DNA of 64,000 bases from Helicobacter hepaticus ATCC 51449 (GCF_000007905.1 NC_004917.1:372001-436000), one strand, 5' to 3'; shown: positions 26,127 to 35,979, counted from the stretch's first letter. Numbers and translations: made by a program. Notes: generated by a model from the letters alone, not told the origin.

Positions 26127-27787
26127 AGCACATTTTCCTTTGGCAAATTGCTCTCACATATATGTTTTAAATGCTTTATGGTCGTGCTCTTAGGGCTATA
26201 AGAATAAAAATCCTTGCAAAGAGAAACTTCTTCTATAATCTTTCCTTTATCCATTACATACACATATTGAGCCATATATGCAACCACTCTTAAATCGTGT
26301 GTGATAAGCAAAATACCAAGTCCGCGCTGTTGTTGTAATTCACGTAGAGTTTTGAGAATTTCAAATGCTATATCTTTATCCAAATCGCTACTTGGCTCAT
26401 CAGCGATGAGAAATGGAGCTTGAGTGAGCAATGCTAGGGCTATCATTACGCGTTGTAACATACCTCCGCTTAATTCAAATGGATACATATCAAGCACTTG
26501 TTTATCTAATCCAGATTCTTGCAGGCATTGCACAATAAAAGGTTGATTGTAAGGTTTATGAAGAGATTTAAGCGTTTCTTTAAAATGATGAGCAATACTT
26601 AAAAGTGGATTAAAACAAGTGCGTGGATTCTGCATAATACAAGAAAAAGCGAGGGAGCGATAAAATGAGGGATTAATCACTTTATCATCAAGCATAATCT
26701 TGCCACTTGTTTGGCTAAGGTTAGAAGCAAGGAATCCCTGTAAAGCAAGAGCGCTTATAGATTTCCCACTTCCGCTTTTGCCCAGTAATGCCACGCATTC
26801 GCCGCATTTAATGGACAAATTAAGATGAGAGACAAGATTATTAGAAGCCATAGAAATACTTAAATCGTGGATTTGCAAAATCTGTGCTTGAGCAAGAGAC
26901 TGAATGTTAGAATCAAGATGTATTTTAGTATCTTTTATATTTTTAGATTCTTTGCTTGATTGGTCATTAAGTGTATGCTGCACACCAAAATAATCTCTTA
27001 ATGCTTCTCCTAATAAATTACATAAGCCTACACTGATAAAAAGTGCTACGCCCGGATAAATAATAAGTGAGGGATAATCCCACATATAATCTTTAGCTTC
27101 GCTCAACATAATACCCCATTCAGGTGTAGGTGGCTGCACACCAAGTCCTAGAAATGACAAACCTGCAATATGAAGCATAATATGCCCTAAATCCATACTT
27201 GCAAGCACTATACATTGACAAAGAATAGGTGAGAGAATATGTCGCTTAAATCTCTGCCACCCACTTGCGCCAAAGGTATAGGAGAGCAAGACATATTCTT
27301 TATTTTTGAGACTAAATACAACGCTACGCACAATTCTTGCATACCAAGCCCAATGTGTGAGCACAATGGCAATCATCACATTCTCCAATCCAGCTCCTAA
27401 AATACCTACTAAAAATAATGAAAGAGCAATAGTTGGCATACTCAAAAATACATCGCATACGCGCATAAATATATTATCAACTCGCCCACCGATAAAACCA
27501 CATATCCCACCTATACTTACACCCAAGAGCACAATCCAACCTAAAATGATAAATGCACAACCAAGCGAAAGTCTCGCTCCATATAAAAGTCGAGAAAATA
27601 TATCTCTCCCTAAATAATCTGTGCCAAGCCAATGGTGCATACTTATAGGTGAAAGCCGATGTTCCAAATCCTGCATATCTGGGGCATATGAAGTAAGAAA
27701 TGGGGCAAAAAGTGCTAAAAATACGATAATCCCCACACCCACAAATGCACTTTTGCCCCACCAACTCATTTTTATATTATTGCTCAT
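26120..27787 (-). CDS. fused nickel permease and ATPase (NikC-NikD)
   Basis: One 555-residue chain joins two normally separate subunits. Residues about 1-270 form a DppC/NikC-type permease with six helices and the ATPase-docking loop around YTFGASGWQRFKRHILSPI. After a linker (about 270-310, rich in Lys, Ser and Asp), residues 310-555 form an ABC ATPase: Walker A LLGKSGSGKS, signature LSGGMLQR, Walker B FLIADEPSSDLD, H-loop LITHDL. There is no stop or frameshift at the junction. It overlaps nikB by four bases and nikE by seven. The fusion fixes the subunit ratio between permease and one ATPase. Confidence 0.88.
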   Translation of the reverse strand: MSNNIKMSWWGKSAFVGVGIIVFLALFAPFLTSYAPDMQDLEHRLSPISMHHWLGTDYLGRDIFSRLLYGARLSLGCAFIILGWIVLLGVSIGGICGFIGGRVDNIFMRVCDVFLSMPTIALSLFLVGILGAGLENVMIAIVLTHWAWYARIVRSVVFSLKNKEYVLLSYTFGASGWQRFKRHILSPILCQCIVLASMDLGHIMLHIAGLSFLGLGVQPPTPEWGIMLSEAKDYMWDYPSLIIYPGVALFISVGLCNLLGEALRDYFGVQHTLNDQSSKESKNIKDTKIHLDSNIQSLAQAQILQIHDLSISMASNNLVSHLNLSIKCGECVALLGKSGSGKSISALALQGFLASNLSQTSGKIMLDDKVINPSFYRSLAFSCIMQNPRTCFNPLLSIAHHFKETLKSLHKPYNQPFIVQCLQESGLDKQVLDMYPFELSGGMLQRVMIALALLTQAPFLIADEPSSDLDKDIAFEILKTLRELQQQRGLGILLITHDLRVVAYMAQYVYVMDKGKIIEEVSLCKDFYSYSPKSTTIKHLKHICESNLPKENVLC

Positions 27788-28785
27788 ACACCGCCTTCTT
27801 TTTGGATAGATTCAAAACTTTGCATCTTCTCTTTTGATATACTTTGTATGTCTTCCATTTGCTTGCGTATGCGTGGGTCAAGCAATCCATAGAGAATATC
27901 TACCATACCATTGCATAGCACAAAACAAAAGCTCAACACAACAATAAAACATTGAATCACAGGGTAATCGTGGTTTGCAATCCCTTGGATACTATAAAGT
28001 CCTATGCCCGGCAATGCAAATACACTCTCTATCACAAGCGCACCGCCAATGAGCTCACCAATGTGCATACCCATTGCTGTAAGAATAGGAAGAAAAGCAT
28101 TATAAAAAATATGCTTGATATGAAGTCTCCACCCATTAACACCACGCATTTTTGCATAAATAATATGCCTCTCTTTTTGCATTTCAAGCATATTTGCTCG
28201 GATAAGTCGCGCATTAATACATATAGACATCAAAGCAATGCTTATACTTGGTAAAATAAAGCTCTGTGCACCCTCCATACCAACTGCAGGCAACCAGCCA
28301 AGATATACGCTAAAAAATAAAATAAGCAAAAATGCAAGCCAAAAATTTGGCATACTCACACCCACAAAACAAAAAAATCTAATGAAAAAATCAGGCAATT
28401 TATTGTGGTAATATACACTTACAACCCCAAGCGGCACAGAACACAAAAAAGTCAATCCAAAACCACAAGCAACAAGTATCAAAGTATTAGGCAAAAAGTA
28501 TAAAAAATCTGTGCTTACACTTCGTCCATTCATATAAGAAATACCAAAATCAAGTTTTAACGCATTACACAGCCAAGTAACATATTGCTCTAAGAGTGGC
28601 TTATCAAGTCCAAAGTTATGAGTAATCTCTTCAATAAGTTCAGGAGTAGCAGGAAGACCAGAATGAATGATATATGCCATTACAGGGTCGCTCCCACCTA
28701 ATCTCAATAAACAAAATACTCCAAAAGAAGCTATCAGGATAATTGGCACAAGCCATAAGATTCTATATAAAATAATACGTTTCAT
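27784..28785 (-). CDS. nikB: nickel ABC transporter permease
   Basis: 333 residues, a DppB/NikB-type inner-membrane permease with about six helices. Typical features are the N-terminal LGGSDPVMAYI segment, the periplasmic FGLDKPLLEQYVTWL stretch and the docking loop KMRGVNGWRLHIKHIFYN, followed by GGALVIESVFALPGIG. The C-terminus extends about 20 residues beyond the usual end. Pairs with the permease half of NikCD. Co-transcribed with nikA, 11 bases downstream of it. Confidence 0.87.
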   Translation of the reverse strand: MKRIILYRILWLVPIILIASFGVFCLLRLGGSDPVMAYIIHSGLPATPELIEEITHNFGLDKPLLEQYVTWLCNALKLDFGISYMNGRSVSTDFLYFLPNTLILVACGFGLTFLCSVPLGVVSVYYHNKLPDFFIRFFCFVGVSMPNFWLAFLLILFFSVYLGWLPAVGMEGAQSFILPSISIALMSICINARLIRANMLEMQKERHIIYAKMRGVNGWRLHIKHIFYNAFLPILTAMGMHIGELIGGALVIESVFALPGIGLYSIQGIANHDYPVIQCFIVVLSFCFVLCNGMVDILYGLLDPRIRKQMEDIQSISKEKMQSFESIQKEGGV

Positions 28786-28796
28786 ACCTTACCTTT

Positions 28797-30362
28797 TTAC
28801 TCATACATTTCCCAAAATGGCACTTCATACCCTACCACACCCATTTTAATGCCCTTAATCTTTTTATGAGCAATTACTTTATTTCTTTGATAAGTGAGCG
28901 GGATATACACACCACTCTCTTGCAATAAAGCTATTACCTCACTCAATGCGCTATAAAATACTTTAGAATGAGGATTAAGAGCAATGATCTCTCTAATAAG
29001 CTTATCAATATGAGGTTTTTGGCTCAAACCAGCTTGAGCAGCAAAATCAATATGGCTAGGAATCAGCATAGAATATAATATACTCAAAGGTTCATAAGGG
29101 GCACCCCAAGTCTCGCTAAATGCAATATCAAATGCTCCCTTAAGCAAACGATTGCGATAAATTGTAGGCTCACTCGCACTTAAACGCGCCTTGATACCAA
29201 TGGCTTTAAATTCACTTTGTAAAATTTCTGCTATCATCTTATGGGCTGGATTATCCCCGCTAAAGAGTATTTCTACACCCCTATCACGCAGTAAAGCAGC
29301 TTGGGAATCTTGCAATAACAACACAATAGCATTTTGAGCCTCTTTAGGTTTATATGGGAGTATTTTTAAAACATCATATGAGCTAAGTGAATGAAAAATG
29401 TTAGGTGCAAAAAGTGTATCTGCTTTCTCTTGTAAGCCCCCATAGACTGCTTGAGTAATTTTTGTTTTATCAATGCCAAGCGCGATAGCTTTGCGCAGAT
29501 TCTGTGAAAATTTCTCATTGCTCAAGGTAAGAATAGGTGAAGCAGAATTTATTACAAGAATCGTGCTATAAATAGGTGGGCTAAGATAAGTATTGAAATG
29601 TTTATCATTTTGCATATTTTTAAATATTTCTAGTGGAATCTGATCATATCCATAAATCATATCTATTTGTTTTGATTTAAGTGCTGCAAGTTTAGCATTA
29701 GGGTCAAAAATTACCTTTAAAATAATTTCATCATAATAAATCCCATTATAAGCATCTTGATTCCAATAATGCGGATTCTTGAGCAATGTATCACTCACAC
29801 CGAGTTTAGATTTACCCAACATATATGCTCCTGTGCCAATAGGCTTTGGATTGTGTTGAAGTAAATCTAAATCCTTTGGCATTGCACTTGGAGCTAAGAA
29901 TCTAAAAGGACGCACCACAGCGAGCTCATTAAGCGTTGGGCTATAAGGGTGCTTGAGAAGAAGGCGCACTTTATATTCGCTCACTTTTTGCATATCTTTA
30001 ATCGCCATAGCTAAACCACTCCACGAATGCCTTGCTCTATTTTTAAGAATAGATTGAAAGTTAAGCACTACCGCATCGGCATTAAATGCTTCACCATTTG
30101 AAAACTTTACCCCCTTACGTAACACAAATTCATAACTTAAACCATCTTGACTTGTATTCCACGAAAGCGCTAAGCTTGGAACAATTTTCCCCTGTTTATC
30201 CACACGCACTAAGCCCTCATAAATAGCATTTTGCGCAAACATTGCATTGCCTTGATAACCTTGTGGATTAAGTGCTCCTATATTTTCAGACACTGCCATA
30301 ATCAGTGTATTTTTCCCCCACAATACACCCATACAAATAAAAACTATCACGATTGCGCGCAC
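28797..30362 (-). CDS. nikA: nickel-binding periplasmic protein
   Basis: 521 residues, extracellular solute-binding family 5. Signal peptide at 1-16 (MRAIVIVFICMGVLWG), then the mature start NTLIMAVSENIGALNP, very like NikA proteins, and the family 5 segment FVLRKGVKFSNGEAFNADAVV. The start is GTG at 30362 with AAGGAG ahead of it; the overlapping ATG at 30364 leads to a stop. It captures nickel, probably as a chelate, for NikB/NikCD/NikE. Nickel specificity rests on similarity and on the adjacent urease genes. Confidence 0.87.
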   Translation of the reverse strand: MRAIVIVFICMGVLWGKNTLIMAVSENIGALNPQGYQGNAMFAQNAIYEGLVRVDKQGKIVPSLALSWNTSQDGLSYEFVLRKGVKFSNGEAFNADAVVLNFQSILKNRARHSWSGLAMAIKDMQKVSEYKVRLLLKHPYSPTLNELAVVRPFRFLAPSAMPKDLDLLQHNPKPIGTGAYMLGKSKLGVSDTLLKNPHYWNQDAYNGIYYDEIILKVIFDPNAKLAALKSKQIDMIYGYDQIPLEIFKNMQNDKHFNTYLSPPIYSTILVINSASPILTLSNEKFSQNLRKAIALGIDKTKITQAVYGGLQEKADTLFAPNIFHSLSSYDVLKILPYKPKEAQNAIVLLLQDSQAALLRDRGVEILFSGDNPAHKMIAEILQSEFKAIGIKARLSASEPTIYRNRLLKGAFDIAFSETWGAPYEPLSILYSMLIPSHIDFAAQAGLSQKPHIDKLIREIIALNPHSKVFYSALSEVIALLQESGVYIPLTYQRNKVIAHKKIKGIKMGVVGYEVPFWEMYE

Positions 30363-30415
30363 ATTTTCTCCTTCCTCAAATGCCTTTATTCTTTAAATTA
30401 ATATCAAAAATATAT

Positions 30416-30421
30416 ATTATA
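30416..30421 (-). promoter_or_regulatory. candidate -10 element of nik operon
   Basis: TATAAT on the minus strand, 54 bases before the nikA GTG, inside the AT-rich nikA/TonB-receptor intergenic region. Confidence 0.45.
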
Positions 30422-30469
30422 TCATATTATTTACATAAAAAAATAAATTAAGTAATATTTAATTTATCC

Positions 30470-30486
30470 TATGTCATAATAACATA
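30470..30486. promoter_or_regulatory. inverted repeat upstream of TonB-receptor gene
   Basis: TATGT (30470-30474) and ACATA (30482-30486) form a short inverted repeat around CATAAT, a possible -10 element. A metal-responsive repressor could bind here. No good match to the NikR consensus as I recall it was found in this 142-base gap. Confidence 0.25.
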
Positions 30487-30504
30487 AAATATTAAAGAGT
30501 AATA

Positions 30505-32679
30505 ATGATGTTTAAAACACTTTGTAATCTGACACTCTGTGTGAGCTTTGGATATTCTATGCAATCCTATACTCTCAATAAATCAATTATCACAGGTAAT
30601 GCACTTGCTACTGATGTAGAAAAGATTCCGGGTAATGTAAGTGTGATAGATAACAAACAAATTCAACATATGCCAAATGCTAAAATAACCGATACAATTA
30701 AAAAAATAGCTGGTGTGCGCGTAGATAATGATGTAGGATTTAATCCACGTCCAAAAATTAAGATTCGCGGCATCAATTATGGAACACTCCTTATGCTTGA
30801 TGGCGTGATTCTAAGCGATTTAGAAGGTGAAAATAGAATCTTAAATCAAATTTCACTTTATGATGTAGAACGCGTAGAGGTAGCTCGTGGAGCATTCTCT
30901 AGCCTCTATGGTGCAGGTGCGATTGGTGGTGTAGTCAATTTTATTACTTCTATGCCTACACAATTTCAATCTCAATTTCTTATAAGCTATGGAAATGAGT
31001 TTATAAATAACACTGCCGATAAGAATCTAATTCGCGCATTTGCAAGTGTAGGCGATGTATTTATAGATAAAAGATTAAGACTAAAGCTAAGTGCAGGATA
31101 TACGCATAGTAATGGGTATTCTAGCTTCCCTACCATACTTCCAAGCTCTGAAACCAACACAAGCAATATCAATAATATGGTCATTGACAAAGCGGGAAAT
31201 CGTATTATCGGCGATGGTGGAAAGCGCAACTACACTATTTACGATATCCGTTTAAAGGCAGAATATGACATAAGCGATTCTGATATACTCTCAAGTATGA
31301 TTAGCTTTTCTAATCACAACTACACTTTTGGACACTTCAAAAGTTATATAAGCGATAAAAATACAGGAGAAAGCACCAATCTTGTCAATGGCAAAGATTA
31401 TTTTGTAGGTTCTGGGCTTGGTGGTATGGGGACTTATTCACACTTATTAGGGAATCTTACCTATCAACACGATTTTGAAGAATCTTATTTTAAAATCTCT
31501 TTTTCAACAATGAATCTATTTAGTCTTTGGCAAGATGCAAAGCAAGGTGAGGGTGATAGATATGGTGGAGCAGGAAGCACACAAGATATAGATTCTACAA
31601 GTAATTATCTTGATATGCTTTATCGTATCAATTTAAATGCTATACATTCTTTAAACACAGCAATGCAGTTTCGTTATTACACATTTACACAGCTTAATGC
31701 CAATATGACAAATTGGAAAGACTATAAAAGCCGCACTGACGTCTATCGTAGTTATGGAGGAAAAGCCTTTGTAACTTCTGCGTATCTAAGTGTAGATTCA
31801 GAGTGGCTACCTAATCTTTCTTCCACTCTTGGAATGCGCTATGATTATTGGAAAAATTTTAATGGCTATCTCTTGGATAATAATAATCCTACCACAAATC
31901 GCAATAATCAAGGAGCAATCGCCTCTGTTTTGAGCCCCAAAGCTTCCATTAACTACGCTCCAAATTTTTTACAAGGCATAATGCTTAAAAGCTCCATTGG
32001 CTCTGGCTTTAGAATGCCAACTATGCGTGATATGTATCAATTCACACATTCTAACACATATTGGGAGATTAACCCTGATTTAAAGCAAGAGAGTGCATTG
32101 AGCTTTGATATTGGTATGGAATATCAACATAAGGGATTTGAGGGAAAAATATATTATTATGATACAGAACTATGGGATATGATATATCGTTCTGGCACAG
32201 GCAAACAAGATAAACCTTATCAAAATGTCAATGCTGGACGAGGACGCATTCACGGCATAGAAATAAGCGCACAAGTGCCCATTTTTAGAGATTTGTATAT
32301 AGAAAGTAATTATACCCTTACTCTTGCTACGATTCTCAAAAATAATGCAAAAAAAGATACAGAGGGCAAACAACTTGCAGCAACACCCAAACATATAACT
32401 AATCTAGCACTTAATTACTTCCCACAATATGGATTATATGCTTCAATTTGGGCGTATTATGCACCTGCATTCTATGCTGATGACCTCAATACTCCAGCTT
32501 TAAACAATACCTATGGCAATTATGAATCTCAATTTACTCTTAATGCCAAATGTGGTTATAACTTTAAAAATGGCATTGATTTATCTGCAAGTTTTATGAA
32601 TATCACAAATAATCGCTTCTATGATTTTTACCAAGTAGCTGGAGCAAATTATTCCTTGCAGTTGCGATATAAATTATAA
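30505..32679 (+). CDS. TonB-dependent outer-membrane receptor, possible nickel or metal-chelate receptor
   Basis: 724 residues: signal peptide (about 1-19), a plug domain (about 30-150) with VERVEVARGAFSSLYGAGAI and the early IPGNVSVIDNKQI pattern, then a 22-strand barrel ending in an aromatic residue followed by KL (YSLQLRYKL). It imports a scarce substrate across the outer membrane using TonB/ExbBD energy. Its divergent placement beside nikA suggests a nickel complex, by analogy with TonB-dependent nickel uptake in H. pylori; iron or haem chelates are the alternative. An ATG one codon later (30508) is an equally good start. Confidence 0.8.
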   Translation: MMFKTLCNLTLCVSFGYSMQSYTLNKSIITGNALATDVEKIPGNVSVIDNKQIQHMPNAKITDTIKKIAGVRVDNDVGFNPRPKIKIRGINYGTLLMLDGVILSDLEGENRILNQISLYDVERVEVARGAFSSLYGAGAIGGVVNFITSMPTQFQSQFLISYGNEFINNTADKNLIRAFASVGDVFIDKRLRLKLSAGYTHSNGYSSFPTILPSSETNTSNINNMVIDKAGNRIIGDGGKRNYTIYDIRLKAEYDISDSDILSSMISFSNHNYTFGHFKSYISDKNTGESTNLVNGKDYFVGSGLGGMGTYSHLLGNLTYQHDFEESYFKISFSTMNLFSLWQDAKQGEGDRYGGAGSTQDIDSTSNYLDMLYRINLNAIHSLNTAMQFRYYTFTQLNANMTNWKDYKSRTDVYRSYGGKAFVTSAYLSVDSEWLPNLSSTLGMRYDYWKNFNGYLLDNNNPTTNRNNQGAIASVLSPKASINYAPNFLQGIMLKSSIGSGFRMPTMRDMYQFTHSNTYWEINPDLKQESALSFDIGMEYQHKGFEGKIYYYDTELWDMIYRSGTGKQDKPYQNVNAGRGRIHGIEISAQVPIFRDLYIESNYTLTLATILKNNAKKDTEGKQLAATPKHITNLALNYFPQYGLYASIWAYYAPAFYADDLNTPALNNTYGNYESQFTLNAKCGYNFKNGIDLSASFMNITNNRFYDFYQVAGANYSLQLRYKL

Positions 32680-32709
32680 TTTCAAAGAAGTATTTTAGCG
32701 ACCTAAAGA

Positions 32710-32715
32710 TATAAT
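32710..32715 (+). promoter_or_regulatory. candidate -10 element for proB
   Basis: A perfect TATAAT 27 bases before the proB ATG, followed by GGAGAG as ribosome site. Confidence 0.5.
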
Positions 32716-32742
32716 CTCTCTTTAATTTGAAGGAGAGATTAT

Positions 32743-33537
32743 ATGCAAAAGCCACGAATAGTTCTTAAAATTGGCTCTTCAAACCTTTGTAATGGCAAAA
32801 TCATTGACAAAACCCAAATTAAAGCATTAGCACAAATTATCAGTGAGCTCAAGATGCGTTTTGATGTGATTCTTGTCAGTTCCGGAGCAGTAGCAAGCGG
32901 TCATACTACGCTGCACATAGATAGAAATACTTTGCAAAACAAACAAGCCCTAGCAAGTATCGGTCAGCCTTTGCTAATGGAATCTTATCGTGAGGCATTA
33001 AAAGATTATGCAATTCCTACTGCACAATTGCTCCTTGTGTGGCGTGATTTCGATTCTCGCAAAAATACAACTTTTGCAAAGGATACGATTGATACACTTC
33101 TAGCACACAATGCACTCCCTATTATTAATGAAAATGATACTATTGCCACAGATGAAATGGTTTTTGGCGACAATGATAGGCTTGGTGCTTATGTAACATA
33201 TTATTTTGGTGCAAAACTCCTTATTATTTTAAGCGATATTGATGGCTATTTTGACAAAAATCCTCATCAATATGATGATGCACAAATCCTCCCTATAGTG
33301 CATTCTATTCCTTCTCAAGCATTAGAACAAACTCATAGCCCACACGGAGATTTTGCCACAGGAGGGATTGTTACCAAACTTATAGCAGCAGATTTTTTAC
33401 TTCAACGCAAATGTATGATGTTTTTAAGCCACGGACGCAAACTTGATGTATTAAGAGATTTTCTTCTACATAATAAACAGAGTTCGGGCACACTTTTTTG
33501 CCCTGCAGATTCTCAAGGTATAAAGACGCTTATATGA
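32743..33537 (+). CDS. proB: glutamate 5-kinase
   Basis: Phosphorylates glutamate, the first step of proline synthesis. 264 residues, an amino-acid-kinase fold: IVLKIGSSNLCNG, LVSSGAVASGH, INENDTIATDE and FGDNDRLGAYVTYYFGAKLLIILSD. The GGIVTKLIAA segment binds nucleotide. The C-terminal PUA domain of longer ProB proteins is absent, as in other short forms. It overlaps fmt by four bases (ATGA). Confidence 0.93.
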   Translation: MQKPRIVLKIGSSNLCNGKIIDKTQIKALAQIISELKMRFDVILVSSGAVASGHTTLHIDRNTLQNKQALASIGQPLLMESYREALKDYAIPTAQLLLVWRDFDSRKNTTFAKDTIDTLLAHNALPIINENDTIATDEMVFGDNDRLGAYVTYYFGAKLLIILSDIDGYFDKNPHQYDDAQILPIVHSIPSQALEQTHSPHGDFATGGIVTKLIAADFLLQRKCMMFLSHGRKLDVLRDFLLHNKQSSGTLFCPADSQGIKTLI

Positions 33538-34448
33538 AACTGATTCTCGCTGGAACACCTGCATTTGCATCGGCAATATTTACACCCATAATAAAAAGCA
33601 AAATATTTGATATTCTTGCTCTTATCTGTCAGCCTGATAAGCCATTTGGTCGCAAAAAAGAGCCCAAAGCCCCGCACACAAAAGAGAATTTTGCTTCAAT
33701 GGGAATTGACATTTTACAACCCAATAAAATTGATGAAATATTTATTGCTCATATTCAAGCATTACAACCTGATGTGATACTTGTAGTAGCGTATGGGAAG
33801 ATTTTACCTAAAGCTTTTTTAGAGATTGCACCTTGTATTAATATTCACGCTTCAATTTTGCCTCTATGGCGCGGTGCAAGCCCTATTCAGCAGATGATAC
33901 TTACTCAACCCCTATATTTTGGAGTAAGTGCTATAAAAATGAATGAAGAGCTTGATAAAGGAGCAATTTTGGGGCTACATTATGTGCCAAACACACAACA
34001 AAATATCACTCAACTCTCCGCTCAACTAAGTTGTGTGGGGGCAAAACTTGCATTGTATGTTCTCACACATTTCAAAGAAATTGAACCCTTAAATCAAATT
34101 AATGCAGATGCGAGTTATTGCACTAAAATTAAAAAATCTGATGGGTATGTGCAACTAGATGCGGCACTTAATGTATATTGTGCATATTTAGCATATTGCG
34201 AATGGCCCCATATTTTTATTAAAAGTATAAAAGGTTACACTCTCAAACTCTTTGATGTTGCTCTCATAGAATCTAGTGATTTACATAAAATGGGGGAGAT
34301 TCTAAGCATTGAAACTCAAAGTATTGTTGTAGGTTGTAAGCAGGGAAGTGTGCGCATTGGAACATTGCAACAAGAGGGAAAAGAAAAGCTCAATGCCGCA
34401 CTTTATTTACGTGGCAAAAGACTTAATGTAGGCGATATATTGTGCTAA
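33534..34448 (+). CDS. fmt: methionyl-tRNA formyltransferase
   Basis: Formylates initiator Met-tRNA. 304 residues from the ATG at 33534, overlapping the proB stop; the upstream in-frame ATG at 33498 lies within proB. The Rossmann domain starts LILAGTPAFAS. The catalytic segment has INIHASILPLWRGASPIQ (the HxSLLPxxRG motif) with Asp in the following loop, and a beta-barrel C-terminal domain runs to the end. Length is normal. Confidence 0.94.
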   Translation: MKLILAGTPAFASAIFTPIIKSKIFDILALICQPDKPFGRKKEPKAPHTKENFASMGIDILQPNKIDEIFIAHIQALQPDVILVVAYGKILPKAFLEIAPCINIHASILPLWRGASPIQQMILTQPLYFGVSAIKMNEELDKGAILGLHYVPNTQQNITQLSAQLSCVGAKLALYVLTHFKEIEPLNQINADASYCTKIKKSDGYVQLDAALNVYCAYLAYCEWPHIFIKSIKGYTLKLFDVALIESSDLHKMGEILSIETQSIVVGCKQGSVRIGTLQQEGKEKLNAALYLRGKRLNVGDILC

Positions 34449-34463
34449 AATAAGGTATTATCA

Positions 34464-35183
34464 ATGACTCATAATTCACCACAAGCTTTTTTTACAACTT
34501 CTTTTATCACTTTGCTCCAAGAACATATATACCATTTTGATACATTACCCTCTACCCAAACTTGGGCTGTTGAAAAAATTAAAGCAAAAACGCTTATAGC
34601 ACCTTTTTGTATCCACGCTAAAAGACAAACACAAGGTATAGGAAGCCGAGGCAACCAATGGGAAAATGTGCCACGAGGGCTTATGTTTTCATTTGCACTA
34701 CCACTAGTCAGCTTACCGCAAGATTTAAAGATAGAATCAAGTTCCATATTTTTTGGTGTCATTTTACAACAATTTCTTGCTTCACTTGGCTCAAAAGTGT
34801 GGCTCAAATATCCTAATGATTTATACATAAATGAGCACAAAATTGGCGGTATTCTTACGCAAAAAATACACGATAGTCTTGTATGCGGTATGGGTATAAA
34901 CCTTTATCATTCTCCCGATGCTTCAAATAGCCAACACTACGCTACTCTAGAAAAATCTATCAGTGCTAATATAGAACCTTTAAGCTTTTTGAGCAATTTT
35001 TTTCAAAGCTTTGAAAAATTTATATCTTGGAAGCAGATTTTTAGTATTTATAAGTTAGAATTTCACAAAAATAACTCTTATTTTTTTCACTTTCAGAATA
35101 AACACATTTGTCTGAAAGACACAATACTCAATGAAGATGGCTCTTTGAGTATTGATGGACATAAAATTTATAGCTTACGATAA
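34464..35183 (+). CDS. birA: biotin-protein ligase
   Basis: Attaches biotin to the acetyl-CoA carboxylase carrier protein. 239 residues, the short form without an N-terminal DNA-binding domain, so it is not expected to act as a repressor. The substrate loop reads TQGIGSRGNQWEN, a variant of the usual GRGRxGRxW. VWLKYPNDLYINEHKIGGIL carries the catalytic Lys. Its last bases run into the ribosome site of soj, 10 bases before that start. Confidence 0.88.
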   Translation: MTHNSPQAFFTTSFITLLQEHIYHFDTLPSTQTWAVEKIKAKTLIAPFCIHAKRQTQGIGSRGNQWENVPRGLMFSFALPLVSLPQDLKIESSSIFFGVILQQFLASLGSKVWLKYPNDLYINEHKIGGILTQKIHDSLVCGMGINLYHSPDASNSQHYATLEKSISANIEPLSFLSNFFQSFEKFISWKQIFSIYKLEFHKNNSYFFHFQNKHICLKDTILNEDGSLSIDGHKIYSLR

Positions 35184-35193
35184 AGGGGAGACA

Positions 35194-35979
35194 ATGAGTG
35201 AAATTATAACCATAGCAAACCAAAAAGGTGGCGTAGGCAAAACAACTACCACTGTGAATCTAGCAGCCTTTTTGGCTTCAGCAAATAAAAGTGTATTAAT
35301 AATTGACTATGACCCACAGGCAAATGCGACCACAAGTTTTGGTATCCGCCGAAACAAAATAGAATCTGATATGTATCACGTGCTCACAGGCTCAAAAAAA
35401 CTTTCTCAAATCATACTTAAAACTGATATTCCAAATCTTGATATTGCACCTTCAAATATTGGTTTGGCAGGTATTGAAAAAGAATTTTATAATAAAAACA
35501 ATATTAAGGGTCGAGAACTCCTTTTAAGTAAAAAAATTGAAGAAATAAAAAACCAATATGATTTTATTGTAATTGATTCTCCGCCTGCACTTGGCTCGCT
35601 CACAGTCAATGCTCTAGCTGCTGCAGATTCTGTAATTGTGCCAATTCAATGTGAGTTTTTTGCACTCGAGGGTTTAGCTCAACTGCTTAATACAATTAAA
35701 CTTCTTAAAGATACTATTAACCCAAGATTAAGTATCAAAGGATTTTTGCCTACTATGTATTCAGGACAGCATAACCTCTCAAGACAAGTGTTTGAAGAGC
35801 TTGCACAACATTTTAGCAGAGAACTTTTCAAAGACAAAGATGAATTTATTATAGTCCCACGCAGTGTCAAACTTGCCGAATCTCCTAGTTTTGGTAAACC
35901 CATTATGCTTTATGATACTCGCTCTAATGGAAGTATAGCTTATGAAAATCTTGCTCGTGTTATTTTGCAAGGAGCATAA
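35194..35979 (+). CDS. soj: chromosome-partitioning ATPase ParA/Soj
   Basis: Deviant Walker-type ATPase that moves ParB-bound origins. 261 residues from the ATG at 35194 (AAAGGGGAG ahead); an earlier in-frame ATG at 35152 lies inside birA. The deviant Walker A KGGVGKTTT (about residues 11-19) has its signature Lys, and the Walker B-type IVIDSPPALG and IIDYDPQAN are present. It is adjacent to spo0J, immediately upstream of the ATP synthase genes, as in H. pylori. Confidence 0.95.
   Translation: MSEIITIANQKGGVGKTTTTVNLAAFLASANKSVLIIDYDPQANATTSFGIRRNKIESDMYHVLTGSKKLSQIILKTDIPNLDIAPSNIGLAGIEKEFYNKNNIKGRELLLSKKIEEIKNQYDFIVIDSPPALGSLTVNALAAADSVIVPIQCEFFALEGLAQLLNTIKLLKDTINPRLSIKGFLPTMYSGQHNLSRQVFEELAQHFSRELFKDKDEFIIVPRSVKLAESPSFGKPIMLYDTRSNGSIAYENLARVILQGA

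Noticed and set aside
27477-27764. Cys/Tyr-rich frame within nikCD
   Set aside because: It is in an alternate frame of a strongly conserved permease, without ribosome site or independent support.
30363-30504. A NikR operator between nikA and the TonB-receptor gene
   Set aside because: TATTATT occurs at 30425-30431, but the partner half-site 11 bases on matches the consensus I recall at only about four of seven bases. In such AT-rich DNA this is not evidence.
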